From: Pseudomonas fluorescens
GTDB lineage: Bacteria > Pseudomonadota > Gammaproteobacteria > Pseudomonadales > Pseudomonadaceae
Length of the DNA: 64,000 nucleotides
Assembly: GCF_001648775.1 (NCBI RefSeq)
Contig: NZ_LVEJ01000009.1
Location: forward strand, 2,065 to 66,064
Reading direction: 5' to 3'
The notes under the pieces: generated by a model
The model's database searches: none
Seen by the model: only the letters and a program-made list of their open reading frames with translations
What the model was told of the DNA's origin: nothing
Program-made: the position numbers and the translations under genes
Shown: piece after piece, positions 29,469-38,848 of the stretch
How the letters are laid out: each line of letters begins with the position of its first letter
Position numbering within the stretch: the first letter of the stretch is position 1

Positions 29469-30611
29469 ATGCTGATTGTTGCCGACGAAAATATCCCGCT
29501 GCTCGATGCCTTTTTTGCCGGTTTCGGCGAGATCCGCCGCGTGCCGGGCCGTTCCATCGACCGTGCGACGGTCGCGCAGGCCGACGTATTGCTCGTACGT
29601 TCGGTGACTAACGTCAACCGTGCATTGCTTGAAGGCAGCAAGGTGCGCTTCGTCGGCACCTGCACCATCGGCACTGATCATCTGGATCTCGACTACTTCA
29701 ATGAGGCCGGCATCACCTGGTCGAGCGCACCCGGCTGCAACGCCCGTGGTGTGGTCGATTACGTGTTGGGCAGCCTGATGACGCTCGCCGAAATCGAAGG
29801 CGTCGATCTGCCGCAACGGACCTACGGAGTCGTCGGCGCCGGCGAGGTGGGCGGGCGCCTGATCAAGGTCTTGAAGGGCCTGGGCTGGAACGTCAAAGTC
29901 TGCGATCCGCCGCGCCAGGCCGCCGAGGGTGGCGATTACGTCAGCCTTGAGCAGATCATCGATCAATGCGACGTGATCAGTCTGCACACACCGCTGACCC
30001 GTAGCGGCGATGGCGCCACCTGGCATTTTTTCGATCAGCCGCGTTTACAGCAGCTCAAGCCTGGCGCCTGGCTGATCAACGCGGCACGTGGCCCAGTGGT
30101 GGACAACGCCGCGCTGCGCGAAGTGCTGTTGGCGCGTGAAGACCTGCAGGCGGTGCTCGATGTTTGGGAAGCCGAACCCGAAGTCGATGTTGCTCTGGCT
30201 GATCTCTGCGTGCTGGCCACTCCGCACATTGCCGGTTACAGCCTTGATGGCAAGCAGCGCGGAACGGCGCAGATCTATCAGGCTTACTGTGAATTCATCG
30301 GGCAACCGGCGAGCATTCAGCTCAGTGAGCTGTTGCCGGCACCGTGGTTGTCGGAAGTCACCTTGCATGCCGACAGCGATCCGGCCTGGGCGCTGGCGAT
30401 GTTGTGCCGTGGTGTGTACGACCCGCGCCGCGATGATGCGGATTTTCGCCGCAGTCTCGTCGGCAATGTCGGCGAGCAGCGCGCGGCGTTCGATGTGTTG
30501 CGCAAGCAATATCCGGTGCGGCGCGAGATTGAAGGGTTGAGGGTGCGGATTGAAGGGAAATCGCCAGAGTTGGCGAAGATCGTGGCGGCGCTGGGGGCGG
30601 TGGCTGTCTAG
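29469..30611 (+). CDS. pdxB: Erythronate-4-phosphate dehydrogenase
   Basis: 380 residues of the D-2-hydroxyacid dehydrogenase family. The NAD-binding motif is [12 protein letters not shown]; the opening [20 protein letters not shown] and the substrate-region [16 protein letters not shown] are typical of PdxB, as is the extra C-terminal domain of about 90 residues ([13 protein letters not shown] onward). It catalyses the second step of pyridoxal phosphate synthesis. AGGAG lies seven bases before the ATG. It is a single-gene unit. Confidence 0.95.
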   Translation: MLIVADENIPLLDAFFAGFGEIRRVPGRSIDRATVAQADVLLVRSVTNVNRALLEGSKVRFVGTCTIGTDHLDLDYFNEAGITWSSAPGCNARGVVDYVLGSLMTLAEIEGVDLPQRTYGVVGAGEVGGRLIKVLKGLGWNVKVCDPPRQAAEGGDYVSLEQIIDQCDVISLHTPLTRSGDGATWHFFDQPRLQQLKPGAWLINAARGPVVDNAALREVLLAREDLQAVLDVWEAEPEVDVALADLCVLATPHIAGYSLDGKQRGTAQIYQAYCEFIGQPASIQLSELLPAPWLSEVTLHADSDPAWALAMLCRGVYDPRRDDADFRRSLVGNVGEQRAAFDVLRKQYPVRREIEGLRVRIEGKSPELAKIVAALGAVAV

Positions 30612-30627
30612 AAACCGAGGTTGGCCC

Positions 30628-30704
30628 TTTCGCGAGCAGGCTCGCTCCCACATGGATCTGTGACTCACAAAAGATCTCCTGTGGAAGCGAGCCTGCTCGC
30701 GAAG
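30628..30704. repeat. REP doublet (REPIN)
   Basis: TTCGCGAGCAGGCTCGCTCC and, 35 bases on, GGAAGCGAGCCTGCTCGCGA. Here the two copies face in the order opposite to the other doublets. Confidence 0.88.
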
Positions 30705-30735
30705 GCCGCGCCACAAATACCTGATCTGCAGCCAG

Positions 30736-30762
30736 AAAAAACCCGGCCAAAGGGGCCGGGTC
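30736..30762 (-). terminator. Intrinsic terminator of the small minus-strand gene
   Basis: Read on the minus strand: ACCCGGCC-CCTTT-GGCCGGGT followed by TTTTTC. It lies about 20 bases after the stop of the 59-codon gene. Confidence 0.85.
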
Positions 30763-30780
30763 AGGAAGACGGTGGCTATA

Positions 30781-30960
30781 TCACTCTTGTTCGGCAGGCT
30801 TGACCAATCGCTTCTCCAGTTCGCGGCACGCGTCCTGGATCATGTCTTCAGTGATCGGTACTTCACGCCCGTCCTTATCGATAATCGAGCAACCCAGAGT
30901 CTGGCCGGGCTTGGTGCGGATCACTTCAATCTTGTCATCGCTGCTGTGTTGCAAGGACAT
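30781..30960 (-). CDS. Small conserved pseudomonad protein (PA1571-like)
   Basis: 59 residues (MSLQHSSDDKIEVIRTKPGQ and on to LVKPAEQE), soluble and rich in charged residues, with the core TLGCSIIDKDGREVPITEDM and a helical end. I recall similar short proteins in Pseudomonas but no function. ATG 30960 has GGAG about nine bases upstream; the open frame extends further left of this start without a ribosome binding site. It has its own terminator. Confidence 0.7.
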   Translation of the reverse strand: MSLQHSSDDKIEVIRTKPGQTLGCSIIDKDGREVPITEDMIQDACRELEKRLVKPAEQE

Positions 30961-31216
30961 GGCCTGTCTCCTCATCAGGTTGTGTACGCAGATTAAAGCC
31001 GCCACGTGACCAGGCTGTGACAACGCCTTTCGGTCCGTCATGAGCGGCCATTCCAGTCCAACAGAAATGACCGTTCGTCTCAACTGCGACGTTAGACCGT
31101 TAGTAACTATGGCCTAGTCTTTGGGGGCATATTTAACCTGACTCATTGTGATTTACAGAGTTCCACCCCAAAGAAGGTTTACGCTAGCCCTTTCATCAAC
31201 ACGGATGCGTACCTGA

Positions 31217-33022
31217 ATGACCCCGAAGCTTTCTTCAAGGCACCGGCGCGCCCTGCGTCTGACCAGTCGATTTCTGGCCCCTTACCGCTGGCAAGTCATC
31301 GGTGCGCTGCTGGCGTTGATCGTCACGGCTGCCGTCACGTTGTCGATGGGGCAGGGCATCAAGTTGCTGGTCGATCGCGGCTTCATGACCCAGTCGCCGC
31401 ATCAGCTCAATCAGAGCATTGGCATCTTCATGTTGATGGTGCTGGGCCTGGCCGTCGGCACGTTCGCGCGATTTTATTGGGTGTCGTGGATCGGCGAGCG
31501 CTGTGTGGCCGACATCCGTCGCGAGGTGTTCAACCATCTGGTCTATCTGCATCCAGGCTTTTACGAGAACAACCGCAGTTCGGAAATCCAGTCGCGGCTG
31601 ACCGCCGACACCACGCTGCTGCAATCGGTGATCGGCTCGTCGCTGTCGATGTTCCTGCGTAATCTGCTGATGGTGATCGGTGGCGTGATCCTGCTATTTG
31701 TGACGAATGCGAAACTCACCAGCATCGTGGTGATTGCCTTGCCGTTCGTGGTTGCGCCGATCCTGATTTTCGGCCGCCGCGTGCGCAATCTGTCGCGGCT
31801 GAGCCAAGACCGGGTCGCCGATATCGGCAGCTATGTGTCGGAAACCCTCGGCCAGATCAAAACCGTGCAGGCCTACAACCATCAGGTCCAGGACGAGCGG
31901 CGTTTTGCGACGACGGTCGAGGACGCGTTCGACACGGCGCGCAAACGCATCTTTCAGCGCTCATGGATGATCACCATGGTGATCGTGCTGGTGCTCGGCG
32001 CGGTGGCGGTGATGTTGTGGGTCGGTGGCATGGACGTGATTGCCGGGCGCATCACCGGTGGCGAACTGGCGGCGTTTGTTTTCTACAGTTTGATCGTCGG
32101 AAGTGCGATCGGCACTCTGAGTGAGGTCATCGGCGAACTGCAACGTGCGGCAGGTGCCGCCGAGCGGATCGCTGAATTGCTGGGCTCGGAAAACATCATC
32201 CAACCGCCCACCACCGGTCTGGTGACGTTGCCGCAGCGTGTGCGCGGCGAGTTGCAATTGCAGGAAGTGCGCTTTTCCTACCCTTCGCGTCCTGAAAGCT
32301 ATGCCGTCAACGGCTTGAATCTGACCATTCGCGCTGGTGAGACCCTGGCGCTGGTGGGACCGTCCGGCGCTGGCAAGTCCACGGTGTATGACTTGCTGTT
32401 GCGTTTTTATGATCCGCTGGAAGGGCGGATCCTGATTGACGGTGTGCCGCTGACCAGCCTCGATCCGTTGGACCTGCGCCGCCACTTCGCACTGGTGTCA
32501 CAGTCGCCGGCGCTGTTTTTCGGCAGCGTTGAAGAGAACATCCGCTATGGCAATCCCGGGGCGACACTGGAGCAAGTCATGGACGCGGCAAAAATTGCTC
32601 ACGCTCACGACTTCATCGAGAAAATGCCCAACGGTTACCAGACGCATCTTGGCGATGGTGGCCTCGGTCTTTCCGGTGGCCAGCGTCAGCGCCTGGCGAT
32701 CGCCCGTGCGTTGCTGGTCGACGCACCGATCCTGCTGCTGGACGAGGCCACCAGTGCCCTCGATGCGCAGAGCGAACATTTGATTCAGGAAGCCTTGCCG
32801 AGCCTGATGCAGAACCGCACCACGCTGGTGATCGCGCATCGACTGGCCACGGTGAAAAACGCTGACCGGATTGCGGTGATGGATCAGGGCAAGCTTGTGG
32901 CCATTGGCACCCATCAGGAATTGATTGCCAGCAATCCGCTGTATGCGCGGTTGGCGGCATTGCAGTTCAACGATGGCAAGAGCGCTTCAACGAACCCTGT
33001 CACCGACCCTGCCATTCACTGA
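31217..33022 (+). CDS. MsbA-like ABC exporter, fused membrane and ATPase domains
   Basis: 601 residues: six membrane helices in about the first 320 residues, then an ATPase domain with Walker A GPSGAGKST, signature LSGGQRQR, Walker B ILLLDEATSALD and H-loop IAHRLA. The architecture is that of half-size exporters which work as homodimers in the inner membrane. The substrate is not shown; lipid or drug export are both possible. It differs clearly in sequence from QhpF at 10453. A strong terminator follows at 33046. Confidence 0.85.
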   Translation: MTPKLSSRHRRALRLTSRFLAPYRWQVIGALLALIVTAAVTLSMGQGIKLLVDRGFMTQSPHQLNQSIGIFMLMVLGLAVGTFARFYWVSWIGERCVADIRREVFNHLVYLHPGFYENNRSSEIQSRLTADTTLLQSVIGSSLSMFLRNLLMVIGGVILLFVTNAKLTSIVVIALPFVVAPILIFGRRVRNLSRLSQDRVADIGSYVSETLGQIKTVQAYNHQVQDERRFATTVEDAFDTARKRIFQRSWMITMVIVLVLGAVAVMLWVGGMDVIAGRITGGELAAFVFYSLIVGSAIGTLSEVIGELQRAAGAAERIAELLGSENIIQPPTTGLVTLPQRVRGELQLQEVRFSYPSRPESYAVNGLNLTIRAGETLALVGPSGAGKSTVYDLLLRFYDPLEGRILIDGVPLTSLDPLDLRRHFALVSQSPALFFGSVEENIRYGNPGATLEQVMDAAKIAHAHDFIEKMPNGYQTHLGDGGLGLSGGQRQRLAIARALLVDAPILLLDEATSALDAQSEHLIQEALPSLMQNRTTLVIAHRLATVKNADRIAVMDQGKLVAIGTHQELIASNPLYARLAALQFNDGKSASTNPVTDPAIH

Positions 33023-33045
33023 GTAACCGCTCAGGTTGTGCCCAT

Positions 33046-33081
33046 AAAAAATGCCCGTATCTCGCGATACGGGCATTTTTT
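33046..33081. terminator. Bidirectional intrinsic terminator
   Basis: AAAAATGCCCGTATC-TCGC-GATACGGGCATTTTTT between the convergent ABC exporter and slt genes; A and T tracts flank the 11-bp stem so it serves both strands. Confidence 0.95.
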
Positions 33082-33104
33082 GTTACTCGGCGTCAGTCGC
33101 GGGA

Positions 33105-35033
33105 TCACTGATCGTCGAAGTAGCGCTCATGCCAGTCCACCAGTGGCTGTGGCGAGTTGAGCTTCTGCCCGTAGATTACCGAGTACGACAGCACGTTCTG
33201 CACATACTGACGGGTTTCGTCGAACGGAATGCTTTCGACCCACACGTCGAAGCTCAGATGATCAGCGCCGCGCAACCATTGGCGGACGCGACCGGGACCT
33301 GCGTTGTAGGCGGCGGAGGCGAGGACGCGGTTGCCGTTGAACTGGCTGTGCACTTGGCTCAGGTAAGCGGCGCCGAGCTGGATGTTCTTGTCCGGGTCGA
33401 GCACTTGCTGCGGCGAGGCCAGTGGAATGCTGAACTTGCGTGCGGTTTCCTTGGCGGTGCCCGGCATCAGTTGCATCAGACCGCTGGCGCCGACGCCGGA
33501 GCGGGCATCGTCCATGAAGGCACTTTCCTGGCGGGTGATGGCAAACACCCAACTCGAATGCAGGCCACGTACCTTGGCTTCACGCACAAGGGTTTCGCGG
33601 TGGGCCATCGGGAAACGGATGTCCAGGTCATCCCAGTACTGCGCCTGGCTGATGGTGCGGATCGCCGGGAAATACCATTTCAAGTCGTAAGCGAGTTTCG
33701 CCTGGGCAACCATTTCATCGCGGCTGAAATGGCGGCTGACGTGATACCACTCGCGACGACCGTCGACGATCTGCCCGCGTGCATGGAACTCCAGCGCGCG
33801 GCGCACGCCAGGGGTGTTGCGCACTTTGTTGATCAGCGCCTGGCTGAGCACCAGTGGTTTGTTGTTCAGCGAGTACGGCGATTGCGAACGGTCGGCGGCA
33901 AGGAACCCGTAGAAGTCACGTTCCCGTGCGAGGCCCTTGTACAGCGTCTGCGCTTGCGGGTTCTGTGGCTGGGCCAGTTCCAGACTGCGCGCCTGCCAGT
34001 AACGCCAGCGATTGGTGGTGGCGAGGTCTTGCGGCAGACGTTTGGTCAGTTGATAGGCATCGTCCCAGCGGGCCAGACGCAACAGCAGGCGCAGGCGCCA
34101 TTCCGAAACCGTGTTGTCGCGCAACTCGGGGTCGTATTTGGTCATCACGTCCAGCGCACGGCTGTCGAAACGCCGGGCCAGGGTCAGGCCGATTTCCCGG
34201 GCGATCGCAACTTTTTCATCGCGGGAGAAATGCATGCTGCTGGCGTAACCATCGAGCAGGGCCATGGCCTTGTCCGGGTCCTGACGCGCCAGTCGGCGCA
34301 GGCCGAGGCTGACCACATCGGACATCGGCTCATCGGCCGGGGTGAAGCGCGAAGGCTGATTGAGCAGCTCTGGCTTCTGCGCCACATCTACCAGCAAGCG
34401 CCCGCGTGGGGCGAGGGTAGTCAAGCCGTTGACCAGGCTGTTGGCCAGCGGATAGTTGCGCGTCTGCGCGGCGAGCTTGGTGCGCTCCCAGCGTTTCTGT
34501 TCGGTGAGCTGGCCGTCGGCGGCCCAGATGCCGAACAGCGCGTCACACGCGGCGGGCTGCGATTTGCCGGTCAGCCAGAGCTTTTCGGCGTTGGCATACC
34601 CTTCGGCCTTGTGGCCGCTGCTGATCTGGTACTGCGCATTGAGGCAATCCAGTTCAGTGAAGTTGAGTTTTGGGTCGTAGTACTTGACGAAGGTCGCCCA
34701 GTCGCCCCGGTCGGCGAGCCAGCGCAACCAGCGCAGCTTCATCCAGTTGGCCTGGGGCAGGTCACCGTGTTCGGCGAGAAATTTCTCGATTTCCGCGTTG
34801 CTTGCGGTTTTCAGGCGCGCGGTCAGTTCGTCGTAGGCCAGGTACGGTTCCAGCGGATAATCGGCCAAGGCCTGGCTGTAACGGAAATACGGGCCGGTAT
34901 CACCTTTGGCCAGTGCGCGCTTGGCTTCATCGTAATACTGGCGTTGGGTGGACAGGTCCACCGCCTGGGCGGATTGAGCGGCAGCGGCGGTAAGTAGCAA
35001 ACAGGACAAAACACTGAAAAGGCGACTGCGCAT
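33105..35033 (-). CDS. slt: Soluble lytic murein transglycosylase (Slt70)
   Basis: 642 residues including a signal peptide (MRSRLFSVLSCLLLTAAAAQ, cleavage near SAQA-VDL). The N-terminal two thirds are helical superhelix repeats; the C-terminal catalytic domain has Glu503 in ITRQESAFM, then GASGLMQLMPGTA and AYNAGPGRVRQW. It cleaves peptidoglycan in the periplasm to give 1,6-anhydro-muropeptides. Length and positions match E. coli Slt70. The frame opens earlier, but ATG 35033 starts the signal peptide. It is divergent from uup, a pairing I know from P. aeruginosa. Confidence 0.94.
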   Translation of the reverse strand: MRSRLFSVLSCLLLTAAAAQSAQAVDLSTQRQYYDEAKRALAKGDTGPYFRYSQALADYPLEPYLAYDELTARLKTASNAEIEKFLAEHGDLPQANWMKLRWLRWLADRGDWATFVKYYDPKLNFTELDCLNAQYQISSGHKAEGYANAEKLWLTGKSQPAACDALFGIWAADGQLTEQKRWERTKLAAQTRNYPLANSLVNGLTTLAPRGRLLVDVAQKPELLNQPSRFTPADEPMSDVVSLGLRRLARQDPDKAMALLDGYASSMHFSRDEKVAIAREIGLTLARRFDSRALDVMTKYDPELRDNTVSEWRLRLLLRLARWDDAYQLTKRLPQDLATTNRWRYWQARSLELAQPQNPQAQTLYKGLARERDFYGFLAADRSQSPYSLNNKPLVLSQALINKVRNTPGVRRALEFHARGQIVDGRREWYHVSRHFSRDEMVAQAKLAYDLKWYFPAIRTISQAQYWDDLDIRFPMAHRETLVREAKVRGLHSSWVFAITRQESAFMDDARSGVGASGLMQLMPGTAKETARKFSIPLASPQQVLDPDKNIQLGAAYLSQVHSQFNGNRVLASAAYNAGPGRVRQWLRGADHLSFDVWVESIPFDETRQYVQNVLSYSVIYGQKLNSPQPLVDWHERYFDDQ

Positions 35034-35247
35034 GAGACATCCGGGCAGAGAAATCATGACAAGTGCCGACACGAATCAGCACTGAATTGTCTGTAGCTTA
35101 GCCTTTTGCCAGCAAGCGGCGAAAGCTTTGCCGGCCTCGCAGCACAAGTTCGCAACAAATGTTGTGCAGAGTGCTTCGACAGACAAATTGCCGGCCTGCT
35201 GGAGCCCTAACTCAGGTAGAATGCGCGCCCGGTTTTTGGAGAAGCTC

Positions 35248-37170
35248 ATGACCCTGCTCAAATTCAGCGATGTGTCCCTTGCGTTCGGCGCTATGCCGTT
35301 GTTGGACAAGGTGTCCTGGCAGATCGCCCGTGGTGAGCGGGTGTGCATCATCGGCCGCAACGGCACTGGCAAGTCCAGCATGATGAAACTGGTCAAGGGC
35401 GACCAGAAGCCCGATGAAGGCTCGGTGTGGCGTGCCCCCGGTCTGAAAATCGGCGAATTGCCGCAAGAATTGCCGGTGGCCGACGATCGGACGGTGTTCG
35501 ACGTGGTCGCTGAAGGCCTTGATGGCGTGGGCGCGTTGCTCGCCGAATACCATCACCTTGCGCAGAACTGCGTCACTGAAGAAGATCTGAACAAGCTGAT
35601 GCACGTTCAGCAAGACCTCGAAGCCCGTGATGGCTGGCGTTTGCAGACTCTGGTCGAAAGCACCTTGAGCCGCCTGCAACTGCCGGCGGACAAGACCCTC
35701 GCCCAGTTGTCCGGCGGCTGGCGTCGGCGCGTGCTGCTGGCACAGGCGCTGGTGTCCGAGCCGGATCTGCTGCTGCTCGACGAGCCCACCAACCACTTGG
35801 ATATCGGTGCGATTGCCTGGCTCGAAGAGGCGCTGAAAGATTTCCAGGGCGCCGTGCTGTTCATCACGCACGACCGTTCCTTCCTGCAAAACCTCGCCAC
35901 GCGCATCCTCGAACTGGATCGCGGCGGCCTGATCGACTGGAACGGCGATTACGCGAGTTTCCTCGTACACAAAGAAGCCGCGCTGGCCGCTGAAGAAACC
36001 GCCAACGCGCTGTTCGACAAGAAACTGGCCCAGGAAGAAGTCTGGATCCGCCAGGGCATCAAGGCTCGCCGCACCCGTAACGAAGGCCGCGTTCGCGCCC
36101 TAAAGGCGTTGCGCGTCGAGCGTAGCGAACGTCGTGAACGCACCGGCAAGGCCAACATTCAGTTGGACACCGCCGACAAATCCGGCAAGCAGGTGATGGT
36201 GCTCGAGAACGTGAGTTTCGCTCACCCGGGCGGTCCGTTCCTGATCAAGGACTTCTCGATGGTCCTGACGCGCGGCGACCGTATCGGTCTGCTCGGCGCC
36301 AACGGCACCGGCAAGACCACCCTGCTGAAACTGATGCTCAGCGGTCTGCAACCGACCAGCGGCAAAGTGGAAGAGGGTACGCGCATCGACGTGGCCTACT
36401 TCGACCAGTTGCGCCATCAGCTGGATCTGGAAAAAACCGTGATCGACAACGTCGCCGAAGGTCGCGACTTCATCGATATCGACGGCCAGAGCCGTCACGT
36501 GCTGAGCTACCTCGGCGACTTCCTGTTCAGCCCGCAGCGTGCCCGCACGCCGGTCAAGGCACTGTCGGGTGGTGAGCGCGCGCGTCTGTTGCTGGCCAAA
36601 CTGTTCAGCAAGCCGGCGAACCTGCTGGTCCTCGACGAACCGACCAACGACCTTGACGTGGAAACCCTCGAGCTGCTCGAAGAAGTGCTGCTGACCTTCA
36701 ACGGCACCGTGCTGATGGTCAGCCACGACCGGGCATTCCTCGACAACGTGGTTACCAGCACCCTGGTCTTCGAAGGTGAAGGCAAGGTGCGTGAATACGT
36801 CGGCGGCTATCAGGACTGGATCCGTCAGGGCGGTTCACCGCGTCTGCTGGGCGTGACTGAAAGCAAATCGGGCAAGGCTGATTTGAATTCGGCGGTGGTC
36901 ACCGCCGAGCCAGCAGTCGTTGCAGCGCCTGCCGCCGCGGCCCCGGCTGCGAAGAAGAAGTTGAGCTACAAGCTGCAGCGCGAGTTGGAAGCGTTGCCAG
37001 GCGATATCGATGCCAAGGAACAGCAGATCGCTGCGGTAGAAGCCGAAATGGCTGAAGCCGGTTTCTATCAGCGTCCTGCGGCCGAGACGGCCAAGGTGAT
37101 TGCTTCGCTGGAGCAGTTGCAGGCTGAACTGGATGCGTTGGTGGAGCGTTGGGCCGAGCTGGATGCCTGA
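35248..37170 (+). CDS. uup: ABC-F family ATPase Uup
   Basis: 640 residues with two ATPase domains and no membrane segment. Walker A motifs are GRNGTGKSS and GANGTGKTT; signatures LSGGWRRR and LSGGERAR; Walker B LLLLDEPTNHLD and LLVLDEPTNDLD. The ABC-F linker between the domains is charged, and a C-terminal coiled coil (about 560-640) completes the Uup architecture, known to bind DNA. Family members act on ribosomes or, for Uup, on replication and transposon excision. GGAG lies seven bases before ATG 35248; the open frame begins 40 codons earlier. Confidence 0.92.
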   Translation: MTLLKFSDVSLAFGAMPLLDKVSWQIARGERVCIIGRNGTGKSSMMKLVKGDQKPDEGSVWRAPGLKIGELPQELPVADDRTVFDVVAEGLDGVGALLAEYHHLAQNCVTEEDLNKLMHVQQDLEARDGWRLQTLVESTLSRLQLPADKTLAQLSGGWRRRVLLAQALVSEPDLLLLDEPTNHLDIGAIAWLEEALKDFQGAVLFITHDRSFLQNLATRILELDRGGLIDWNGDYASFLVHKEAALAAEETANALFDKKLAQEEVWIRQGIKARRTRNEGRVRALKALRVERSERRERTGKANIQLDTADKSGKQVMVLENVSFAHPGGPFLIKDFSMVLTRGDRIGLLGANGTGKTTLLKLMLSGLQPTSGKVEEGTRIDVAYFDQLRHQLDLEKTVIDNVAEGRDFIDIDGQSRHVLSYLGDFLFSPQRARTPVKALSGGERARLLLAKLFSKPANLLVLDEPTNDLDVETLELLEEVLLTFNGTVLMVSHDRAFLDNVVTSTLVFEGEGKVREYVGGYQDWIRQGGSPRLLGVTESKSGKADLNSAVVTAEPAVVAAPAAAAPAAKKKLSYKLQRELEALPGDIDAKEQQIAAVEAEMAEAGFYQRPAAETAKVIASLEQLQAELDALVERWAELDA

Positions 37171-37185
37171 TTGACCCGGATGTGA

Positions 37186-37221
37186 AAAAGCCCGGCGCTC
37201 AGTGATGAGCGCCGGGCTTTT
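37186..37221. terminator. Intrinsic terminator after uup
   Basis: AAAAGCCCGGCGCTCA-GTGA-TGAGCGCCGGGCTTTT, a perfect 16-bp hairpin including its A and T tracts. Confidence 0.95.
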
Positions 37222-37242
37222 CATATGGGGTTGGGGATCTAA

Positions 37243-37332
37243 TGTGGGAGCGAGCCTGCTCGCGAATGCGGTGTGTCAGGCGGCATTAATGCTGAATGTG
37301 CCAACGCCTTCGCGAGCAGACTCGCTCCCACA
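37243..37332. repeat. REP doublet (REPIN)
   Basis: GTGGGAGCGAGCCTGCTCGC at 37244 and its inverted copy (GCGAGCAGACTCGCTCCCAC, one change) ending at 37332. Confidence 0.9.
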
Positions 37333-37344
37333 ATGATCAGTGTT

Positions 37345-37782
37345 TCAACGTTTGACCAGGTGGACGGCGAGGACGTCGCAAGGCGCGCCGTGCAGTACGT
37401 CATTGGCGGTCGAACCGAGCAACAGCGCCAGGCCATGTCGACCATGGCTGCCGACCACGATCAAATCGCACGTTTGTTCCTTGGCGAAATGGTGGATTTC
37501 CTGACGTGGCTGGCCGTAGGTCAAATGGCAGTTGGCGCCTTCGAGTTCGGAGTACTTGAGCTTCAGGCGCTCAAGACGCTCCTTGGCCTGATCGAACTGC
37601 TGTTGTTGCAGTTGTGACAGATCCATCGGCACGTCGCCGCCAAAGGCCATGGCCATCGGTTCGACGATATGCACCAGCGACAACTTGGCGCCATTGTTCA
37701 CCGACAGCTCTCGGGCACGGTGAATCACAGGGTCGCACTCTTCAGTCAGATCTACGGCGACCAGGATGTGGTGGTAGGGCAT
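37345..37782 (-). CDS. Universal stress protein (UspA family)
   Basis: 145 residues. The opening MPYHHILVAVDLTEE and the ATP-binding signature VVGSHGRHGLALLLGSTAND (pattern GxxGx9GS) place it among ATP-binding universal stress proteins, cytoplasmic dimers induced on growth arrest. ATG 37782 is preceded by GAGGAG; the frame could open eight codons earlier. The same gene lies between uup and fadB in P. aeruginosa, as far as I recall, so this is core gene order. Confidence 0.9.
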   Translation of the reverse strand: MPYHHILVAVDLTEECDPVIHRARELSVNNGAKLSLVHIVEPMAMAFGGDVPMDLSQLQQQQFDQAKERLERLKLKYSELEGANCHLTYGQPRQEIHHFAKEQTCDLIVVGSHGRHGLALLLGSTANDVLHGAPCDVLAVHLVKR

Positions 37783-37885
37783 GAGGTGCTCCTCGTGAGT
37801 TTTCAATATTGTTAAGTATGGCTGGTTTCAAGCGCATTGGTTCCAAAGTGACACAATGCGCTCACCAAGAATTGGGAATAGAGAT

Positions 37886-38323
37886 ATGACGGTCTGGTTA
37901 GTGGTGTCAATCCTGTTGGTGGTTTTGAGTCCGCTGGCGTGGTTGCGTCCTTCGCGCGCGCAAAGCGGTCGCATCGCCTTGCGCATGGAGGCGCGGCGCA
38001 TCGGTCTGGCCATGCAACTGGCGCCTCAGGAATGGCCGCACTGGCTGGCACAAGAGCCGCCGAGCCCGTGCGCGCAGTATCACCGGCCACGTCGGAGCAA
38101 GCAGCCTGTCTGCTGGACTTACTGGCAGAAATCGCCGGGCGTGTGGGTCAATCAGTGGCAGGAAGTCTGCGAGGATCGAGCGCTGCTCAATCATTTCGAA
38201 AAGTTGCCAGGCAACGTTTTCAAAGTCGAGGCAGACAAGCAGATGATCGCCTTGTATTGGGGCGAGAAGGGCGAAGCCTCGGTTTTGCAGGATATCGACG
38301 CCACTCTGAAAGCGCTGGCGTGA
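37886..38323 (+). CDS. Conserved membrane-anchored protein of unknown function
   Basis: 145 residues with one N-terminal membrane helix (MTVWLVVSILLVVLSPLAWL) and a soluble part of about 120 residues containing three cysteines (PPSPCAQYH, KQPVCWTYW, WQEVCEDRA). The tryptophan-rich middle (WTYWQKSPGVWVNQWQ) is distinctive. It is divergent from the stress protein gene. I know the family only as a hypothetical protein of the genus at this place, next to fadB. ATG 37886 is chosen since the membrane helix starts there. Confidence 0.75.
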   Translation: MTVWLVVSILLVVLSPLAWLRPSRAQSGRIALRMEARRIGLAMQLAPQEWPHWLAQEPPSPCAQYHRPRRSKQPVCWTYWQKSPGVWVNQWQEVCEDRALLNHFEKLPGNVFKVEADKQMIALYWGEKGEASVLQDIDATLKALA

Positions 38324-38371
38324 CACGCGGACTTTTCCCACTGCAACGGTGGGGAACGTCCGGCAGACGCG

Positions 38372-38530
38372 TAATAAAAAGCCCGACATGATTCATCGGG
38401 CGGGGTTGGCCAGGCAGGCCGGAAACTTTTTGAAGCTGATGTGGCTTGGCGCGTTCGGCGCATTTCCCTGTAGTCCCCCAGCGTAGCCCTTTAAACAGGG
38501 GCTGCCGTGAATTAGGGCGACATTTCTAAC
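38372..38530 (-). ncRNA. Candidate small RNA ending in an orphan terminator
   Basis: Read on the minus strand, the region has AGCCC/GGGCT and GGCC-TGCCT-GGCC hairpins and ends in GCCCGA-TGAATCATG-TCGGGC followed by TTTTTATT (38401-38373). No minus-strand gene lies within 7.9 kb upstream that could need this terminator, and the T tract is on the minus side only. The 5' end is a guess, and no strong promoter is seen. Confidence 0.35.
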
Positions 38531-38671
38531 TATTGATTCTATGAATGGGTCCACATGCAGACGCGTGTTGCTGGTCTTCGTCGTACGGAAGTGACCGCAA
38601 AGTCGCATTTCAACCCGTATTTTGGGCGATTGACAATTGTCGGAAATTCCGTGAAGGTGACGTACCCAAAT

Positions 38672-38698
38672 CAAACGGGCGTATGAATTGAGCGTTTG
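38672..38698. promoter_or_regulatory. Inverted repeat of PsrA-like half-sites before fadB
   Basis: CAAACG (38672) and CGTTTG (38693) are inverted with centres 21 bp apart. CAAAC/GTTTG is the PsrA half-site seen in tandem before psrA at 47655, but there the halves are four bases apart. In P. aeruginosa PsrA controls the fadBA5 operon, so a role is plausible. Confidence 0.4.
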
Positions 38699-38848
38699 TC
38701 TTACAGACTGCTCCTACAGAATCCCGACTATCGCGTTGGCGGGTGTGCCGGGTGGATTGGCGTTAGCATCGACGAAAAAGCGTCCTGCCGAGCCATTCGC
38801 CTGCGTCCGACGTGTACTGTTCAGCTTCCATATCGTGGAGATCAGTTG

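Larger units (their letters stand above)
38324..38848. other. Long intergenic region before fadB
   Basis: 525 bases. It holds an orphan minus-strand terminator and possible small RNA (38372-38530), a TTGACAATTGTC stretch near 38630 and an inverted repeat of PsrA-like half-sites at 38672-38698. The fadB frame is open from 38696, but the gene start is at 38849. I see no other coding region. Confidence 0.6.
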
